From positions 1 to 64,000 of the forward strand of contig CAKRPJ010000005.1 in the NCBI GenBank assembly GCA_934376955.1: a stretch of DNA of 64,000 nt. Direction: 5' to 3'. The stretch is from CAKRPJ01 sp934376955. GTDB lineage: Bacteria > Bacillota > Clostridia > Lachnospirales > Lachnospiraceae. Below are positions 25,176-34,765 of the stretch, piece after piece. Within the stretch, counting starts at the first letter, position 1. Every line of letters begins with the position of its first letter. The position numbers and the translations under genes were made by a program. The notes under the pieces are model-generated. The model was given only the letters and a program-made list of their open reading frames with translations, ran no database searches and had not been told where the DNA came from.

Positions 25176-26417
25176 ATGGAATATCAGGTTTCAGAACAGG
25201 TACGCAGGAAATTTGACGCACTGACAAAAAATGAAAAGGTTATTAAGGCCCTTGATTTTATGGAAAAGGATCAGGATGCGATCATCGACAAGCAGATCGA
25301 GCTTACTTTGATACCGGCTCCCACCCATCATGAGCAGAAAAAAGCAGAACGTCTTCTGGAAATGTTTAAGGAAGAAGGACTTACAGACTGTCATATTGAT
25401 GAATACGGAAACTGTGTCGGTATCCGTAAGGGAACCGGCGGCGGTAATGCCACATTGGTGGAAGGCCACATGGATACCGTATTCCCCTTAGATACAAAAT
25501 TGGAGATCGTTCGTGAAGACGGCTTTATCAAATGCCCGGGTATTGTGGATGATACCAGAGGCTGTGCGGCAGTCCTTTCCACGATCCGCGCGTTAAACGC
25601 TGCCGGGATCGAAACAAAGGGAGATATCCACTTTGTTGGAACGGTTCAGGAAGAAGGAACCGGCGGATTAAAGGGAATGAAATACTATGTAGATCATCAT
25701 CCGGAGCTTAAGGCAAGCGTTTCCGTTGATGGCCCGGGATATCAGGAGATCATCTACGAGGCAACCGGCATCCAGACGTATGAGGTAAACTTTAACGGAA
25801 TCGGCGGACATGCCTGCGGTATGTTCGGAAAGGTTGCTAATCCGCTCCACGCGGCAGCAAGAGCGATCGCAAAGATCTCAGAATTCCGTGTTCCGTCAGA
25901 TCCGATGACTACATTTGCCGTTACCAATTTCCATGCGGGAAGCTTTGAGGCTGTCCATGCCATTGTTCCCCAGGCACAGATCCGCTTCAATTTCCGCTCC
26001 AACTCCCAGGAGGAGCTTGAGAAGCTCCGCGGCCGTATCTTTGAAGCAATCGAGGAAGCCTGCAAGGAAGAAACCGATCGCTGGGGTAAGGATACAATTA
26101 CTTACGATGTAAAGCATATCTGCGATGTTAATGCCGGCAATCAGGACGCCCATGCGCCGATCGTTGAGGCATCTATGGCAGCAGCAAACTATCTGGGATG
26201 TGAGGAGCCGAGACTGGCAGACGGCGGTTCCACAAACTGTAACCGTGCGTTAGAGGCAGGACTTCCGGCAGTATGCCTTGGCGGCTGCGATTATGATACC
26301 CACGCCCACATGCTCTCTGAGCGGTTTGAGGTCAAGGATGCCTTCAAGGGCTGCCAGCAGACCCTGCTTGTTGCCCTTCTCTGCACAGGCACGGAGGATG
26401 TGGACAGTATCATCTAG
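25176..26417 (+). CDS. M20 family metallopeptidase
   Basis: A 413-residue zinc aminopeptidase/deacylase. VEGHMDTVFPL has the first metal His and Asp; CPGIVDDTRGCAAVL has the bridging Asp; VGTVQEEGTGGLKGMKYY has the catalytic Glu pair; VSVDGPGYQE and DGGSTNCNRALEAGLPAV complete the metal site. NGIGGHACGMFGKVANPLHAAARAI is the dimerisation lid. It lies closest to peptidase T-like or YgeY-like M20 enzymes; substrate unknown. I chose ATG 25176, with CAGGAGGAACAGGTC just upstream; the open frame extends to 25077 without support. A terminator follows at 26444. Confidence 0.9.
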   Translation: MEYQVSEQVRRKFDALTKNEKVIKALDFMEKDQDAIIDKQIELTLIPAPTHHEQKKAERLLEMFKEEGLTDCHIDEYGNCVGIRKGTGGGNATLVEGHMDTVFPLDTKLEIVREDGFIKCPGIVDDTRGCAAVLSTIRALNAAGIETKGDIHFVGTVQEEGTGGLKGMKYYVDHHPELKASVSVDGPGYQEIIYEATGIQTYEVNFNGIGGHACGMFGKVANPLHAAARAIAKISEFRVPSDPMTTFAVTNFHAGSFEAVHAIVPQAQIRFNFRSNSQEELEKLRGRIFEAIEEACKEETDRWGKDTITYDVKHICDVNAGNQDAHAPIVEASMAAANYLGCEEPRLADGGSTNCNRALEAGLPAVCLGGCDYDTHAHMLSERFEVKDAFKGCQQTLLVALLCTGTEDVDSII

Positions 26418-26443
26418 TTGAACGCTTTACATGAGATAAAAAG

Positions 26444-26498
26444 ACCCTGATGTATCGGAGGTTGGAGTTATTTCCATTCCGGTCCATCAGGGTTTTTT
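26444..26498 (+). terminator. Terminator of the M20 peptidase gene
   Basis: Nine-bp stem ACCCTGATG (26444-26452) and CATCAGGGT (26485-26493) followed by six T (26493-26498). Confidence 0.8.
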
Positions 26499-26507
26499 AT
26501 CCGGTTT

Positions 26508-26636
26508 GTAACTATTCAGTACCTTCATAGTTACAAGCAAAAATCCATTTCAAATCGGCTGCGCCGATGGGATTTTTGCCTTCCAGCTTATGTTTTCTTA
26601 CGGTCAGCGCAGCAAGTGCGCAGACCTACTGAGCAG
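26508..26636. repeat. Palindrome-rich intergenic stretch
   Basis: Holds GTAACTAT...ATAGTTAC, GCAAAAATCC...GGGATTTTTGC with inner ATCGGC-TGC-GCCGAT, and GCGCAGCAAGTGCGC. No coding frame. It could be a repeat element or the terminator region of the minus-strand HTH gene; no second copy is in this window. Confidence 0.5.
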
Positions 26637-26852
26637 TTACTCTGGTTCTTTATCTGACCGATAGGTTGCAATGTCGGAAATATCATCGCAGTCAAGAATA
26701 TTGCACAGCATATCGAGGGTGCTGGTGTATACGACCTGATCATGCTTCAGGCGGTATATCTGTGCCCTGCTGATGCCATAATCCTTGTAAAGTTTGTTTT
26801 GTGAGAGTCCTTTTTTCTTAAGGACATCCCAAAGCTTCTCATAAGTAATCAT
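26637..26852 (-). CDS. Small HTH (Cro/C1-type) regulator
   Basis: 71 residues, essentially one helix-turn-helix: TYEKLWDVLKKKGLSQNKLYKDYGISRAQIYRLKHDQ, then a short tail ending RSDKEPE. The form LSQNKLYKDYGISRAQIYRLK is common in small clostridial XRE proteins. I chose the ATG at 26852 because GGGAAAG lies 5-10 bases upstream; a GTG four codons earlier (26864) is possible. No neighbouring target is obvious. It has a well-separated position between two palindromic stretches. Confidence 0.75.
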   Translation of the reverse strand: MITYEKLWDVLKKKGLSQNKLYKDYGISRAQIYRLKHDQVVYTSTLDMLCNILDCDDISDIATYRSDKEPE

Positions 26853-26984
26853 CTGCTTTCCCACGCTTTAAACAACAGTTGCATGTATAGATTATCCCAT
26901 TGTTAAAGGCAGAAAAGAAGTTTCCGCTATCGGAAACCCGACAATTTAAGCCATTTTTTCGCTGGCTTTGGCACAAAATTTTGA

Positions 26985-28073
26985 TTAACGCTTGATATCG
27001 TAATCCATATTCATGAGGTTGCGGATGGTTTCCGCATCATCGGTGATGTTGCCGTCACCGCGGATCGTATGCTTTAGGGCGCTGCTGGCCACAGCAAAAT
27101 TTACCATATCCATGGGCTTATATTTATGCATCATGGCATAGATCAGGCCGCTGGCAAAGGCATCCCCGCCGCCGACACGATCTAAGATCGTGAAGGTGAA
27201 CAGCTTGCTCTCAAAGGTGTGGCCCTCGTACCACATAAATGCCTTCAGGCTGTTTTCGCTGCCGCTGTGGGCGTAGCGGACATGGCGTGCAATGCACTTA
27301 ATATTGGGGTATCTGGAGATAAAGGCCTGAAATACTTCATCCTGCTGCTCATAAGTGGGCTGGAAGGGGATATCGTCCTTGATATCTCCTTTTTGATGGT
27401 CATTTTCATCCTTCCAAAGATGGTAGGGTTCGATCCCAAAGAGCACATCGATATAGGGGAGACATTCGGTACAGAAATCTCTGGCCTCCTCCCAAGACCA
27501 GAGGGTGCTCCGGAAGTTACCATCAAAGCTTACGGTCAGGCCCTTTTCCTTTGCGATCCTTAAGCAGTCCATGATAAGCTTTTTGCAGTTTCCGGCCAGC
27601 GCCGGAGTGATCCCGCTTAAATGGAGCCACGTAAAGCCCGTAAGAAGTCCGGCAAGATCGATGGTATCAAAGTCAAATTCAGTGATGGCGCTGTTTTTTC
27701 TGTCGTAGGTCACCTCGCTGGCGCGGATCCCGAAGCCGGTTTCAAGATAGTAGCTTCCGAGTCGGTGTGTCGGTGTCTGCTCCGGAGTGGAGAGGATAAC
27801 GGGAGTGCAGTGGACATCATTGCTCCGAAGCATACGGATCGCACTTTTTCCCAGACTGTTGTTGGGGACAACAGAAAAGAAGGTGCTGTCTACACCGAGG
27901 TTGGCAAGAGACAGGGCAATGTTCGCTTCGCTGCCTCCGTAGCTTGCTTCAAAGGAGGTGGTCATACGGATCTTCTCATAGTTTGGGGGAGTGAGCCGGA
28001 GCATGATCTCGCCTATGGTGATAAATTTTTCGGTACAGATATTTTTTGTCAGAAGTGGATTGTAATGTTCCAT
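26985..28073 (-). CDS. PfkB family sugar kinase, 2-keto-3-deoxygluconate kinase-like
   Basis: A 362-residue sugar kinase. FITIGEIMLRLTPP, ASYGGSEANIALSLANLG (the PfkB first signature, with GGSEAN instead of GGKGAN), SFDGNFRSTLW, and ILDRVGGGDAFASGLIYA with the catalytic Asp are intact. The SEAN and DGNFR forms favour a KDG kinase (KdgK) rather than ribokinase or fructokinase. It follows the LacI-PfkB fusion gene after 36 bases on the same strand, and AAGGAGGACATAAAT precedes ATG, so the two form an operon. No aldolase gene is adjacent, so the pathway assignment is tentative. Confidence 0.8.
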   Translation of the reverse strand: MEHYNPLLTKNICTEKFITIGEIMLRLTPPNYEKIRMTTSFEASYGGSEANIALSLANLGVDSTFFSVVPNNSLGKSAIRMLRSNDVHCTPVILSTPEQTPTHRLGSYYLETGFGIRASEVTYDRKNSAITEFDFDTIDLAGLLTGFTWLHLSGITPALAGNCKKLIMDCLRIAKEKGLTVSFDGNFRSTLWSWEEARDFCTECLPYIDVLFGIEPYHLWKDENDHQKGDIKDDIPFQPTYEQQDEVFQAFISRYPNIKCIARHVRYAHSGSENSLKAFMWYEGHTFESKLFTFTILDRVGGGDAFASGLIYAMMHKYKPMDMVNFAVASSALKHTIRGDGNITDDAETIRNLMNMDYDIKR

Positions 28074-28109
28074 ATTTATGTCCTCCTTGAGATGAAAATT
28101 TTGTCAGGA

Positions 28110-29993
28110 TCATTTATTTAGTAAAAGAGGCTCCTTCATTTTAAGATAGGCCTCTAAGGTACTCTTATCTACAAGAGCAGTCGAGACGCCCTGCCTTGTG
28201 ATGGAAAAGCCGGCAGCATAAACGGCGATCTTTGCCGCGGAGATGATATCGTAGCCGTATAAGAGGTAAGATACCAGAGCGCTGATAAAGGCATCAGCGG
28301 CCCCTGTGTTGTCGACGGAAAGAAAATCTGCTGCCGGGATATGGAAGAAGCTGTCCGGTTCAAAAATGCTGCAGCCATCGCCCCCTTGGGTCACGATCAC
28401 GGTCTGCACGCCCTTTTGAAGAAGGATCTCTGCTTTTTCCCGGATCGATGTCCCCTCCGGACAGATGAGGAAAAGCTCCTCGGTATTGGGGATGATTATG
28501 TCGATGGATCTTAAGAGCTCGTCCGGAAGACAGGTACAGGAGCTTGGCTTTAAAATAGTAGGGAGCTTATGCTTTTTTGCAAGCTCGGCTGCTCTCAGGA
28601 CAGCTTCCATGGGAATTTCTGTCTGGATCAGACAGTAGCTTGCTTCAGCGAAAAGCCGCTCATTTTTTTCGATATCACATGCCTGCACCGTGCTGTTTGC
28701 ACCGGATAAGATGGAGATCATGGAATCCCCGTTTCGCTGAACGAAAATATAGGCTTTCCCGGTGCTGTTGCCCCGGCTTCTCTTTAATCCATAGGAATCT
28801 ATGTGCAGATCCCGGAGCATGCGGAAGATCATGTCAGAGTCTTCATCATCTCCGACATGTCCGATAATGGATACGTTGTGTCCGAGCTTTGCCGCACCGA
28901 CAGCCTGATTCAGGCTTTTTCCACCGGGATAGGAGGTGGAATCAGAGGAGGTCACGGTACGTCCCGTCCGGGGGAGCTCATCAAAATTTAAGTAGGTGTC
29001 GATGTTGATGCTTCCGATCGTAAGGATCCTTTCTCTGCGAAAGTCGGAGGGGATGCTGATGGAATAGCTGCCGTTAAGCCGGGGGTGAAGCGGTGAAGGC
29101 TGGGGGGAAGTCCGCTTTTCAAGCCGTGCAATAAGTGCCTCCGTAAGATACTGTCCATATTCTGCGTAAGGAATCGTGATGGCCGATATCTGCGGATAGA
29201 TGGAGGCCGCCTCTGTATCCTCTCTGAGGGTAATGACAGAGAGATCCTCCGGAATGGAATAGCAGAGTGCATCCATGGTGCGAAACAGGCGGAGGGCCTG
29301 TGAATAATCGGCAATGACGACACCGCTGATAAGGTGATTTGCAATGCTGCTGGCAGGAAGTGCGTCGGCATCCGGGAAAACAAGGGCATCATTCAGAGAG
29401 AGACTGCTTTCAAACAGGCAGTCCCGGTAGCCCTGATAAAAGCTTTTGTCGGAAGGGGAATAGCCTGCGATACAGGCGATCTTTGTATGATTCCGGTCGA
29501 TCAGTGCCTTCGCAGCCGCATAGCCCATTTTTCTGAAATCCGGCCGGGCGCCATCTGCGGCAGCGTCGATATATAAAAACGGGATCCCGGCACGATTCAG
29601 CCGCCGGACATATTCTGTGTTTTCCTCCGATACCGGATCCCATAAGATCCCGTCTACATGCGCGGCCTCCATGGCAGTGATATTTTTTAGCTCAGCCTCC
29701 GGAGAATCAGCACTTTCCCTTAACAGAACCGAATATCCGTGATCCATGGCAGCAGACAGGATACCCGGCATCATGCGGCCTGTCTTTTTCAAATCGCGGA
29801 AAATGATGCCGACAGTGAGAGTCTTTGTAAACGGAGTCACGGATGAGGCGTAAGGAGTATAATTGTATTCCTTCGCAAGGGAGAGAACATGTTCTCTAGT
29901 TCGCGAGCTGATGGTTTCGTCTTTGCCGTTCATGATTTTGGAAACGGTGGATATGGAAACACCGGCGAGGGCGGCAAATTCCTTGATGGTCAT
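28110..29993 (-). CDS. LacI-type regulator fused to a PfkB/ribokinase domain
   Basis: 627 residues in three parts. Residues 1-50 are a LacI DNA-binding domain: TIKEFAALAGVSISTVSKIMNG. Residues about 58-320 are a periplasmic-binding-like ligand domain (LTVGIIFRDLKKTGRMMPG, DGILWDPV, DLSVITLRED). Residues about 330-620 are a PfkB kinase: ILTIGSINIDTYL, YPGGKSLNQAVGAAKLG, SIIGHVGDD and the active-site DNTGAADAFISALVSYLL, where GAAD replaces the usual GAGD but the catalytic Asp remains. It may regulate from sugar or sugar-phosphate status. It lies divergently from ribokinase (30242), the natural target. ATG follows GGAGGTAATTT. Confidence 0.88.
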   Translation of the reverse strand: MTIKEFAALAGVSISTVSKIMNGKDETISSRTREHVLSLAKEYNYTPYASSVTPFTKTLTVGIIFRDLKKTGRMMPGILSAAMDHGYSVLLRESADSPEAELKNITAMEAAHVDGILWDPVSEENTEYVRRLNRAGIPFLYIDAAADGARPDFRKMGYAAAKALIDRNHTKIACIAGYSPSDKSFYQGYRDCLFESSLSLNDALVFPDADALPASSIANHLISGVVIADYSQALRLFRTMDALCYSIPEDLSVITLREDTEAASIYPQISAITIPYAEYGQYLTEALIARLEKRTSPQPSPLHPRLNGSYSISIPSDFRRERILTIGSINIDTYLNFDELPRTGRTVTSSDSTSYPGGKSLNQAVGAAKLGHNVSIIGHVGDDEDSDMIFRMLRDLHIDSYGLKRSRGNSTGKAYIFVQRNGDSMISILSGANSTVQACDIEKNERLFAEASYCLIQTEIPMEAVLRAAELAKKHKLPTILKPSSCTCLPDELLRSIDIIIPNTEELFLICPEGTSIREKAEILLQKGVQTVIVTQGGDGCSIFEPDSFFHIPAADFLSVDNTGAADAFISALVSYLLYGYDIISAAKIAVYAAGFSITRQGVSTALVDKSTLEAYLKMKEPLLLNK

Positions 29994-30159
29994 AAATTAC
30001 CTCCATGATGAAAAATTACATTACTCACAGCATATCACAAAAGCAGCGGGAGAGATAGAAGCTTTTGGCAAAATCAGGGTCGGTTTGTGAAATATTTGAC
30101 ACTATGTAGAGAAAAATGCCTTCAACTCACGGTTTTTCGATCATATTGCACAAAACATG

Positions 30160-30188
30160 TTGACATAAACAAGGAAAAAGAGTATCAT
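30160..30188 (+). promoter_or_regulatory. Promoter of the ribokinase-nucleoside operon
   Basis: TTGACA (30160-30165), 17-base gap, TATCAT (30183-30188). A short palindrome, TTTCGGAAA (near 30206), lies in the leader inside a larger GAAAAA...TTTTTC inverted repeat and could be the LacI-type operator; that is inference. Confidence 0.7.
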
Positions 30189-30241
30189 TTTATTATAGGA
30201 AAAAGATTTCGGAAAACATTTTTCTTGATGGGAGCGAGCGT

Positions 30242-31141
30242 ATGAAAATTTTAAATCTGGGCTCACTAAACGTAGATAAGACATATTCCGTAAAGCGTTT
30301 CGTGCAGCCGAAGGAGACGATCCAGGCACTTAAATATGAAGAATTCTGCGGCGGAAAGGGCTTAAACCAATCTGTAGCTCTGGCACGCGCCGGTGCAGAG
30401 GTCTACCATGCAGGGGCAGTCGGTGAGGACGGGAAGCTCTTAACAGACACCTTAAAGGCCGCAGGAGCGGATATCCGTTATGTGGAGCAGTTAGACGGAG
30501 CCAGCGGACATGCGGTGATCCAGATCGATGAGGCCGGCCAGAACAATATCATTATCTGCGGTGGTGCGAACAGACGAATCGAAAAGAGCTATATCGCCTC
30601 CGTGCTGGAAAATTTCGAGGCAGGCGATCTGATCCTTTTACAGAACGAGATCTCCAATATAGACTTTGCAATGGAGGAGGCAAAAAAACGCGGCCTTCTT
30701 GTTGCATTCAATCCATCTCCGGCAGATGAAGGTGTGTTTTGCTGCAACCTGTCACTTGTAGATTACTTTATCCTCAATGAGGTGGAGGGAAAGATCCTTG
30801 CCGGGATCGAATCGGAGGAGCCGCAGAAAATCCTGTCTGCGCTTATAGAAAAATATAAGACTGCTTCCATTGTGCTCACACTGGGAGATAAGGGAGCCTA
30901 TTTCTACGATGGAAAAGAAACATTTTTCCATGACATATATAAGGTAAAGGCTGTAGATACGACTGCGGCAGGCGATACATTCTGCGGCTATTTCATTGCC
31001 GGACTTGCAATGGGACTTCCTCATGACAAGGTGCTGGCACAGGCAAGTGCTGCGGGAGCCCTTGCGGTAACGAAGAAAGGGGCAGCTCCCAGCGTTCCGG
31101 TAAGAGAAGCTGTGGCAGACTTTATCAAAAACTATAAATAG
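30242..31141 (+). CDS. rbsK: Ribokinase
   Basis: Phosphorylates ribose to ribose 5-phosphate. 299 residues. ILNLGSLNVDKTY at the start, EFCGGKGLNQSVALARAG (PfkB signature 1), VAFNPSPAD and the active site VKAVDTTAAGDTFCGYFIAGL, the same AAGD form as E. coli RbsK. It is the first gene of a transport and salvage cluster running to 39401: nucleoside hydrolase follows 24 bases later and would supply its ribose. GGGAGCGAGCGT lies before ATG. The divergent LacI-PfkB fusion is the probable regulator. Confidence 0.9.
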   Translation: MKILNLGSLNVDKTYSVKRFVQPKETIQALKYEEFCGGKGLNQSVALARAGAEVYHAGAVGEDGKLLTDTLKAAGADIRYVEQLDGASGHAVIQIDEAGQNNIIICGGANRRIEKSYIASVLENFEAGDLILLQNEISNIDFAMEEAKKRGLLVAFNPSPADEGVFCCNLSLVDYFILNEVEGKILAGIESEEPQKILSALIEKYKTASIVLTLGDKGAYFYDGKETFFHDIYKVKAVDTTAAGDTFCGYFIAGLAMGLPHDKVLAQASAAGALAVTKKGAAPSVPVREAVADFIKNYK

Positions 31142-31165
31142 ATAACGAGGAAGGAGAATCCCATT

Positions 31166-32095
31166 ATGGAACAGAGACCGTTTATTATTGATTGCGATAC
31201 CGGTACCGATGATGCGATCGCGATCCTTGCAGCCTTTGGATGCAAGGAGATCAACGTAAGAGCCATCACCTCCGTGAACGGAAATGTATGTGAGGCATAT
31301 ACATCAACAAATAACAGAAACATGGTGGAATATCTTGGCTTACAGACGGAAGTGGCCCATGGAGCCAGGATCCCCTTCTTCCCGAGAGGAAGCTATTACG
31401 ACACGACCCACGGCACCACAGGTCTCGGAGATGTTGTGCTCCCGGAGGCAAAAAACGTGGAATTTTCTAAAATGGCAGCCCCGGAGCTGATCCGAAAGAT
31501 CGCCGAGGAGGAGAACGGAAAGCTTGAGCTTCTCGTTGTCGGCCCGATGACAAATATTGCCATTGCCCTCAGCCTTTATCCGGAGCTTCGCGATAAGATC
31601 CGCCATATCTGGTTTATGGGCGGGGCAGCCATTGGTGGAAACGTATCCCCGACGGCAGAGTTTAATATCTGGGTCGACCCGATTGCCGCCAAGCTGGTGA
31701 TCGGCTCCGGCATCCCGATGACAATGGTTGGTCTGGATGTAACAACAAAAGCAGTGATGATGCGGGAGGATGAGGCAGAATTAAGAGCCTGCGGCAAGAA
31801 GGGAGCTGTCCTTGCAGCAGATATCCTCGACTTTATGTTCCGCCGTCATGCAAAAGGCGGAGAGAGTGCAATGATGCATGATGCACTGGCACTGGCCTCT
31901 GCCGTATGCCCGGAATGCCTTGTATGCAGGGACTATTTTGTTGACGTGGAGTGTGACGGTCAGTTTACGGCAGGACACACGATGGTCGATCAGAGAGGAC
32001 GTCTCGGCAAAGCTCCGAATGTGAGCGTGGCTATGGAGCTGGATCTTAACATGTTCAGAAAATGGCTTGTTGAGAGCATTAAGCAGTGCGGTTAA
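31166..32095 (+). CDS. Inosine/uridine-preferring nucleoside hydrolase (first of two)
   Basis: Splits nucleosides to free base and ribose. 309 residues. FIIDCDTGTDDAIAIL (metal-binding DxDxxxDD), TSVNGNVCEAYTSTNNRN, LELLVVGPMTNIAIAL, FMGGAAIGGNVSPTAEFNIWVDP and AMMHDALALASAV with the metal Asp are intact. AGGAAGGAGAATCCCATT precedes ATG. Placed between ribokinase and a MATE exporter. A second paralogue ends the cluster at 38433-39401. Confidence 0.93.
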   Translation: MEQRPFIIDCDTGTDDAIAILAAFGCKEINVRAITSVNGNVCEAYTSTNNRNMVEYLGLQTEVAHGARIPFFPRGSYYDTTHGTTGLGDVVLPEAKNVEFSKMAAPELIRKIAEEENGKLELLVVGPMTNIAIALSLYPELRDKIRHIWFMGGAAIGGNVSPTAEFNIWVDPIAAKLVIGSGIPMTMVGLDVTTKAVMMREDEAELRACGKKGAVLAADILDFMFRRHAKGGESAMMHDALALASAVCPECLVCRDYFVDVECDGQFTAGHTMVDQRGRLGKAPNVSVAMELDLNMFRKWLVESIKQCG

Positions 32096-32098
32096 GCT

Positions 32099-33475
32099 AT
32101 GGAAAGTAGAGTTGCGAAAAAAGAATGGATCGTGACGGCTCCGTCTTTTTATAAAAATATCCTGTTGCTCTCTGTGCCTATGATCCTGCAGCAGCTTCTG
32201 CGGGTCAGCGTCGACACGTTAGACAGTATCATGCTGGGACGGATCGATCAGCTCCAGATGAGTGCCGTATCTCAGGCACAGCAGATATTCTTTATCTTTT
32301 ATACGATAAGCTGCGGTTTCGCCTCCGGCGGCTGCGTCCTGATCTCCCAGTATTGGGGAAAACGGGACAAGGAAAGTATAAAAACGCTGATCGCAACCGC
32401 CGTGAGGATCATAGCGGCATTGGGGATCGCATTTTCTGCCGTCGTAATGATATTTCCGGAGCAGATCCTCAGCATTTACAGCAGTGATCCGGAGCTTATC
32501 CGATTGGGGGCATCCTACTTAAGGGTCGCAGCCATCATGTATCCGATCTGTGCGGTAAGCGCCATGCTCTTTGCATGCTGCCGCGGCTTCGAGGAAATGC
32601 GGGTGTCCTTTACCACAAACGCGATCTCGTACCCGCTCAATGTATTTTTAGATTACTGCCTGATCTTTGGAAACTTCGGGTTTCCGAAGCTGGGGATCCA
32701 AGGGGCAGCCTGGGGCGCCGTTATTGCCAGAGTGGTCGAGCTTTTGATCCTCGGCAGGTTCGTTTTCCGAAAAGAAAAGAATATCGGCATGCGCTTTAAA
32801 GATATGACCAGACGCGATCCGAAGCTGAGAAGGGATTTCATCTGTGTCGGTGTTCCGATCCTTTTACATGAGCTGATCTGGTCGACGGGAACAACGGCCG
32901 GAAGCTCCATCACCGGCAGGATGGGAACAACGATCGTTGCAGGCTACAATATCGCCAATACATATTATCAGCTTATGGCCTGCTTTATGAACAGTATTCT
33001 CAATGCCTGCTCCGTTGTCATTGGCATGACGATCGGCTCCGGTGCGGATAAAAAAAGGATCCAGAAGGAAGCCTACAGTATGATCGTGATCGGTCTTGTG
33101 GGCGGCAGTGCTTTGGGTATCTTTACACTATTGTTCGGAAGGCCTTTCGTCAACCTCTATGTGCTGACACCGGACTGTGCCGCGTATGCAAAGAACTTTA
33201 TGCTGATCTTTGCGGCGATCTGGCCGTTCTCGGGAATGGAGATGACCGGAATGATCGCAGTGCTCCGGGCAGGAGGCGACGGAAAGATGGGCTTCATCTG
33301 CGACATCTTCTCCATGTGGCTGATTACGATCCCGTTGGCGGCGTTATGTGGGTTTACACTGGGACTTTCCCCGTATCTTGTGGTATCCATTATCAAGGTC
33401 AATATTGCCATCGAGGCGATCGTCGGCATCTGGAGAATTCATACTGAAAAATGGATGCGAAACCTGACGATCTGA
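32099..33475 (+). CDS. MATE family efflux transporter
   Basis: A 458-residue integral membrane protein with twelve predicted helices in two homologous halves. The N-terminal SVPMILQQLLRVSVDTLDSIMLGRID, QAQQIFFIFYTISCGFASGGCVLISQYWG and second-half VGVPILLHELIWSTGTTAGSSITGRMG are typical of the NorM/DinF class. It probably uses an ion gradient to export a small molecule. It begins 3 bases after the nucleoside hydrolase stop and shares its transcript, so the substrate might be a free base or nucleoside analogue, but that is inference. Confidence 0.9.
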   Translation: MESRVAKKEWIVTAPSFYKNILLLSVPMILQQLLRVSVDTLDSIMLGRIDQLQMSAVSQAQQIFFIFYTISCGFASGGCVLISQYWGKRDKESIKTLIATAVRIIAALGIAFSAVVMIFPEQILSIYSSDPELIRLGASYLRVAAIMYPICAVSAMLFACCRGFEEMRVSFTTNAISYPLNVFLDYCLIFGNFGFPKLGIQGAAWGAVIARVVELLILGRFVFRKEKNIGMRFKDMTRRDPKLRRDFICVGVPILLHELIWSTGTTAGSSITGRMGTTIVAGYNIANTYYQLMACFMNSILNACSVVIGMTIGSGADKKRIQKEAYSMIVIGLVGGSALGIFTLLFGRPFVNLYVLTPDCAAYAKNFMLIFAAIWPFSGMEMTGMIAVLRAGGDGKMGFICDIFSMWLITIPLAALCGFTLGLSPYLVVSIIKVNIAIEAIVGIWRIHTEKWMRNLTI

Positions 33476-33557
33476 TGTATAATAATATATGATCCTTGTC
33501 CGGACCTTAAGCAGTTCGGCAGAAATATTTATCTATTTTTTTAAAGGAGGAGTACCT

Positions 33558-34724
33558 ATGAAACTGAAAAAATTAGCGAGCTTAGTGCTGGCAGGAAGCA
33601 TGTTGCTTTCCCTTACCGCATGCGGCGGCAGCGGAGCTGACTCCACAACTGCGGCAAAGGCAGCAGAGGAAACAAAGGCAGCAGCAGCAGAAACCACAGC
33701 AGCCGCAACAGAGGCAGCAAAGAACGCGGAGAGCGGAGAAAAGAGGATCGCTTACATTGTCGGCAACCTCGGCGACAAGTCCTTCAATGATTCCGGTGAA
33801 GTCGGCATGAACACACTGAGATCACAGGGCTGGGACTGCAAGACAGTTGAAGTCGGTGATGAAACAAAGGCTGACAAATGGGAAGACCTGATCCTCGACG
33901 TTATCGATGAGGGCTACTACTACATCGTTGCTTCCTCTACCTACACAGATATTATGTTAAGACTGGCTGAGGAGTATCCGGACAATCGTTTCGTTATCTT
34001 CGATGACTCCAAGGACGAGTCCGAGATTCCGGAGAACGTTGCTTTCATCTTCTACGCACAGAACGAAGGTTCTTATATGGTAGGACAGATGGCAGCAGGT
34101 ATGACAAAGTCTAAGGTTGTTGCTGTTAACGTTGGTATGGATAACCCGGTTATCGCAGACTTCGTAACAGGCTTCATCAACGGCGTTCAGGATTACGATC
34201 CGGAGGTCAAGGTCATTAAGGCAGCAGTAGGCTCCTGGACAGACCCGGCAAAGATGAAAGAGCTTTGCTTAAGCCAGGCAAGAGATAAGAAGGCAGATAT
34301 CTTCTATCAGGTAGCAGGCGGCTCCGGCGGCGGACTGTTCGAGGCTTGTAAGGAGCTTGGAACATGGGCTATCGGTGTTGACTCCGACCAGTATGAATAT
34401 TACAAGAACTCCGAGAATCCGGAGCTTGCAGATGTTATCCTCACTTCCATGCTTAAGAACGTAGGCGATTCCTTCGTTTCCTTCTTTGATAAGGTTGACA
34501 ACGGAGAGGCTGTATGGGGCAAATTAAACCGTCTTGGTTTAAAGGATAACTCCGTAGGATATGTTGACAATGATTTCTTCAAAGAGAACGTTCCGCAGGA
34601 GATCCGCGACAAGATGGCTGAGTCTCAGAAAAAGATCCTTGACGGCGAGATCACAGTAAAATCCTACTATGATTTTGCAAATGAGGCAGAGTATCAGCAG
34701 CTTCTTGATTCCGTAGCGCCTTAA
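33558..34724 (+). CDS. BMP family nucleoside-binding lipoprotein
   Basis: Substrate-binding component of the ABC importer encoded downstream. 388 residues. Lipoprotein signal with lipobox SLTAC (lipid-modified Cys near residue 23), then an Ala/Thr-rich linker, then the PnrA/BmpA domain: IAYIVGNLGDKSFNDSGEVGM, MVGQMAAGM, ADIFYQVAGGSGGGLFEACK and AIGVDSDQYEY. The family binds purine nucleosides. I use ATG 33558 after AAAGGAGGAGTACCT; the open frame to 33489 lacks support. A perfect 15-bp hairpin (34766-34799) separates it from the ATPase gene. Confidence 0.92.
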   Translation: MKLKKLASLVLAGSMLLSLTACGGSGADSTTAAKAAEETKAAAAETTAAATEAAKNAESGEKRIAYIVGNLGDKSFNDSGEVGMNTLRSQGWDCKTVEVGDETKADKWEDLILDVIDEGYYYIVASSTYTDIMLRLAEEYPDNRFVIFDDSKDESEIPENVAFIFYAQNEGSYMVGQMAAGMTKSKVVAVNVGMDNPVIADFVTGFINGVQDYDPEVKVIKAAVGSWTDPAKMKELCLSQARDKKADIFYQVAGGSGGGLFEACKELGTWAIGVDSDQYEYYKNSENPELADVILTSMLKNVGDSFVSFFDKVDNGEAVWGKLNRLGLKDNSVGYVDNDFFKENVPQEIRDKMAESQKKILDGEITVKSYYDFANEAEYQQLLDSVAP

Positions 34725-34765
34725 GTCAATAACTCCCTCGTCTCAGGACAGCGGAGAATAGGAAT

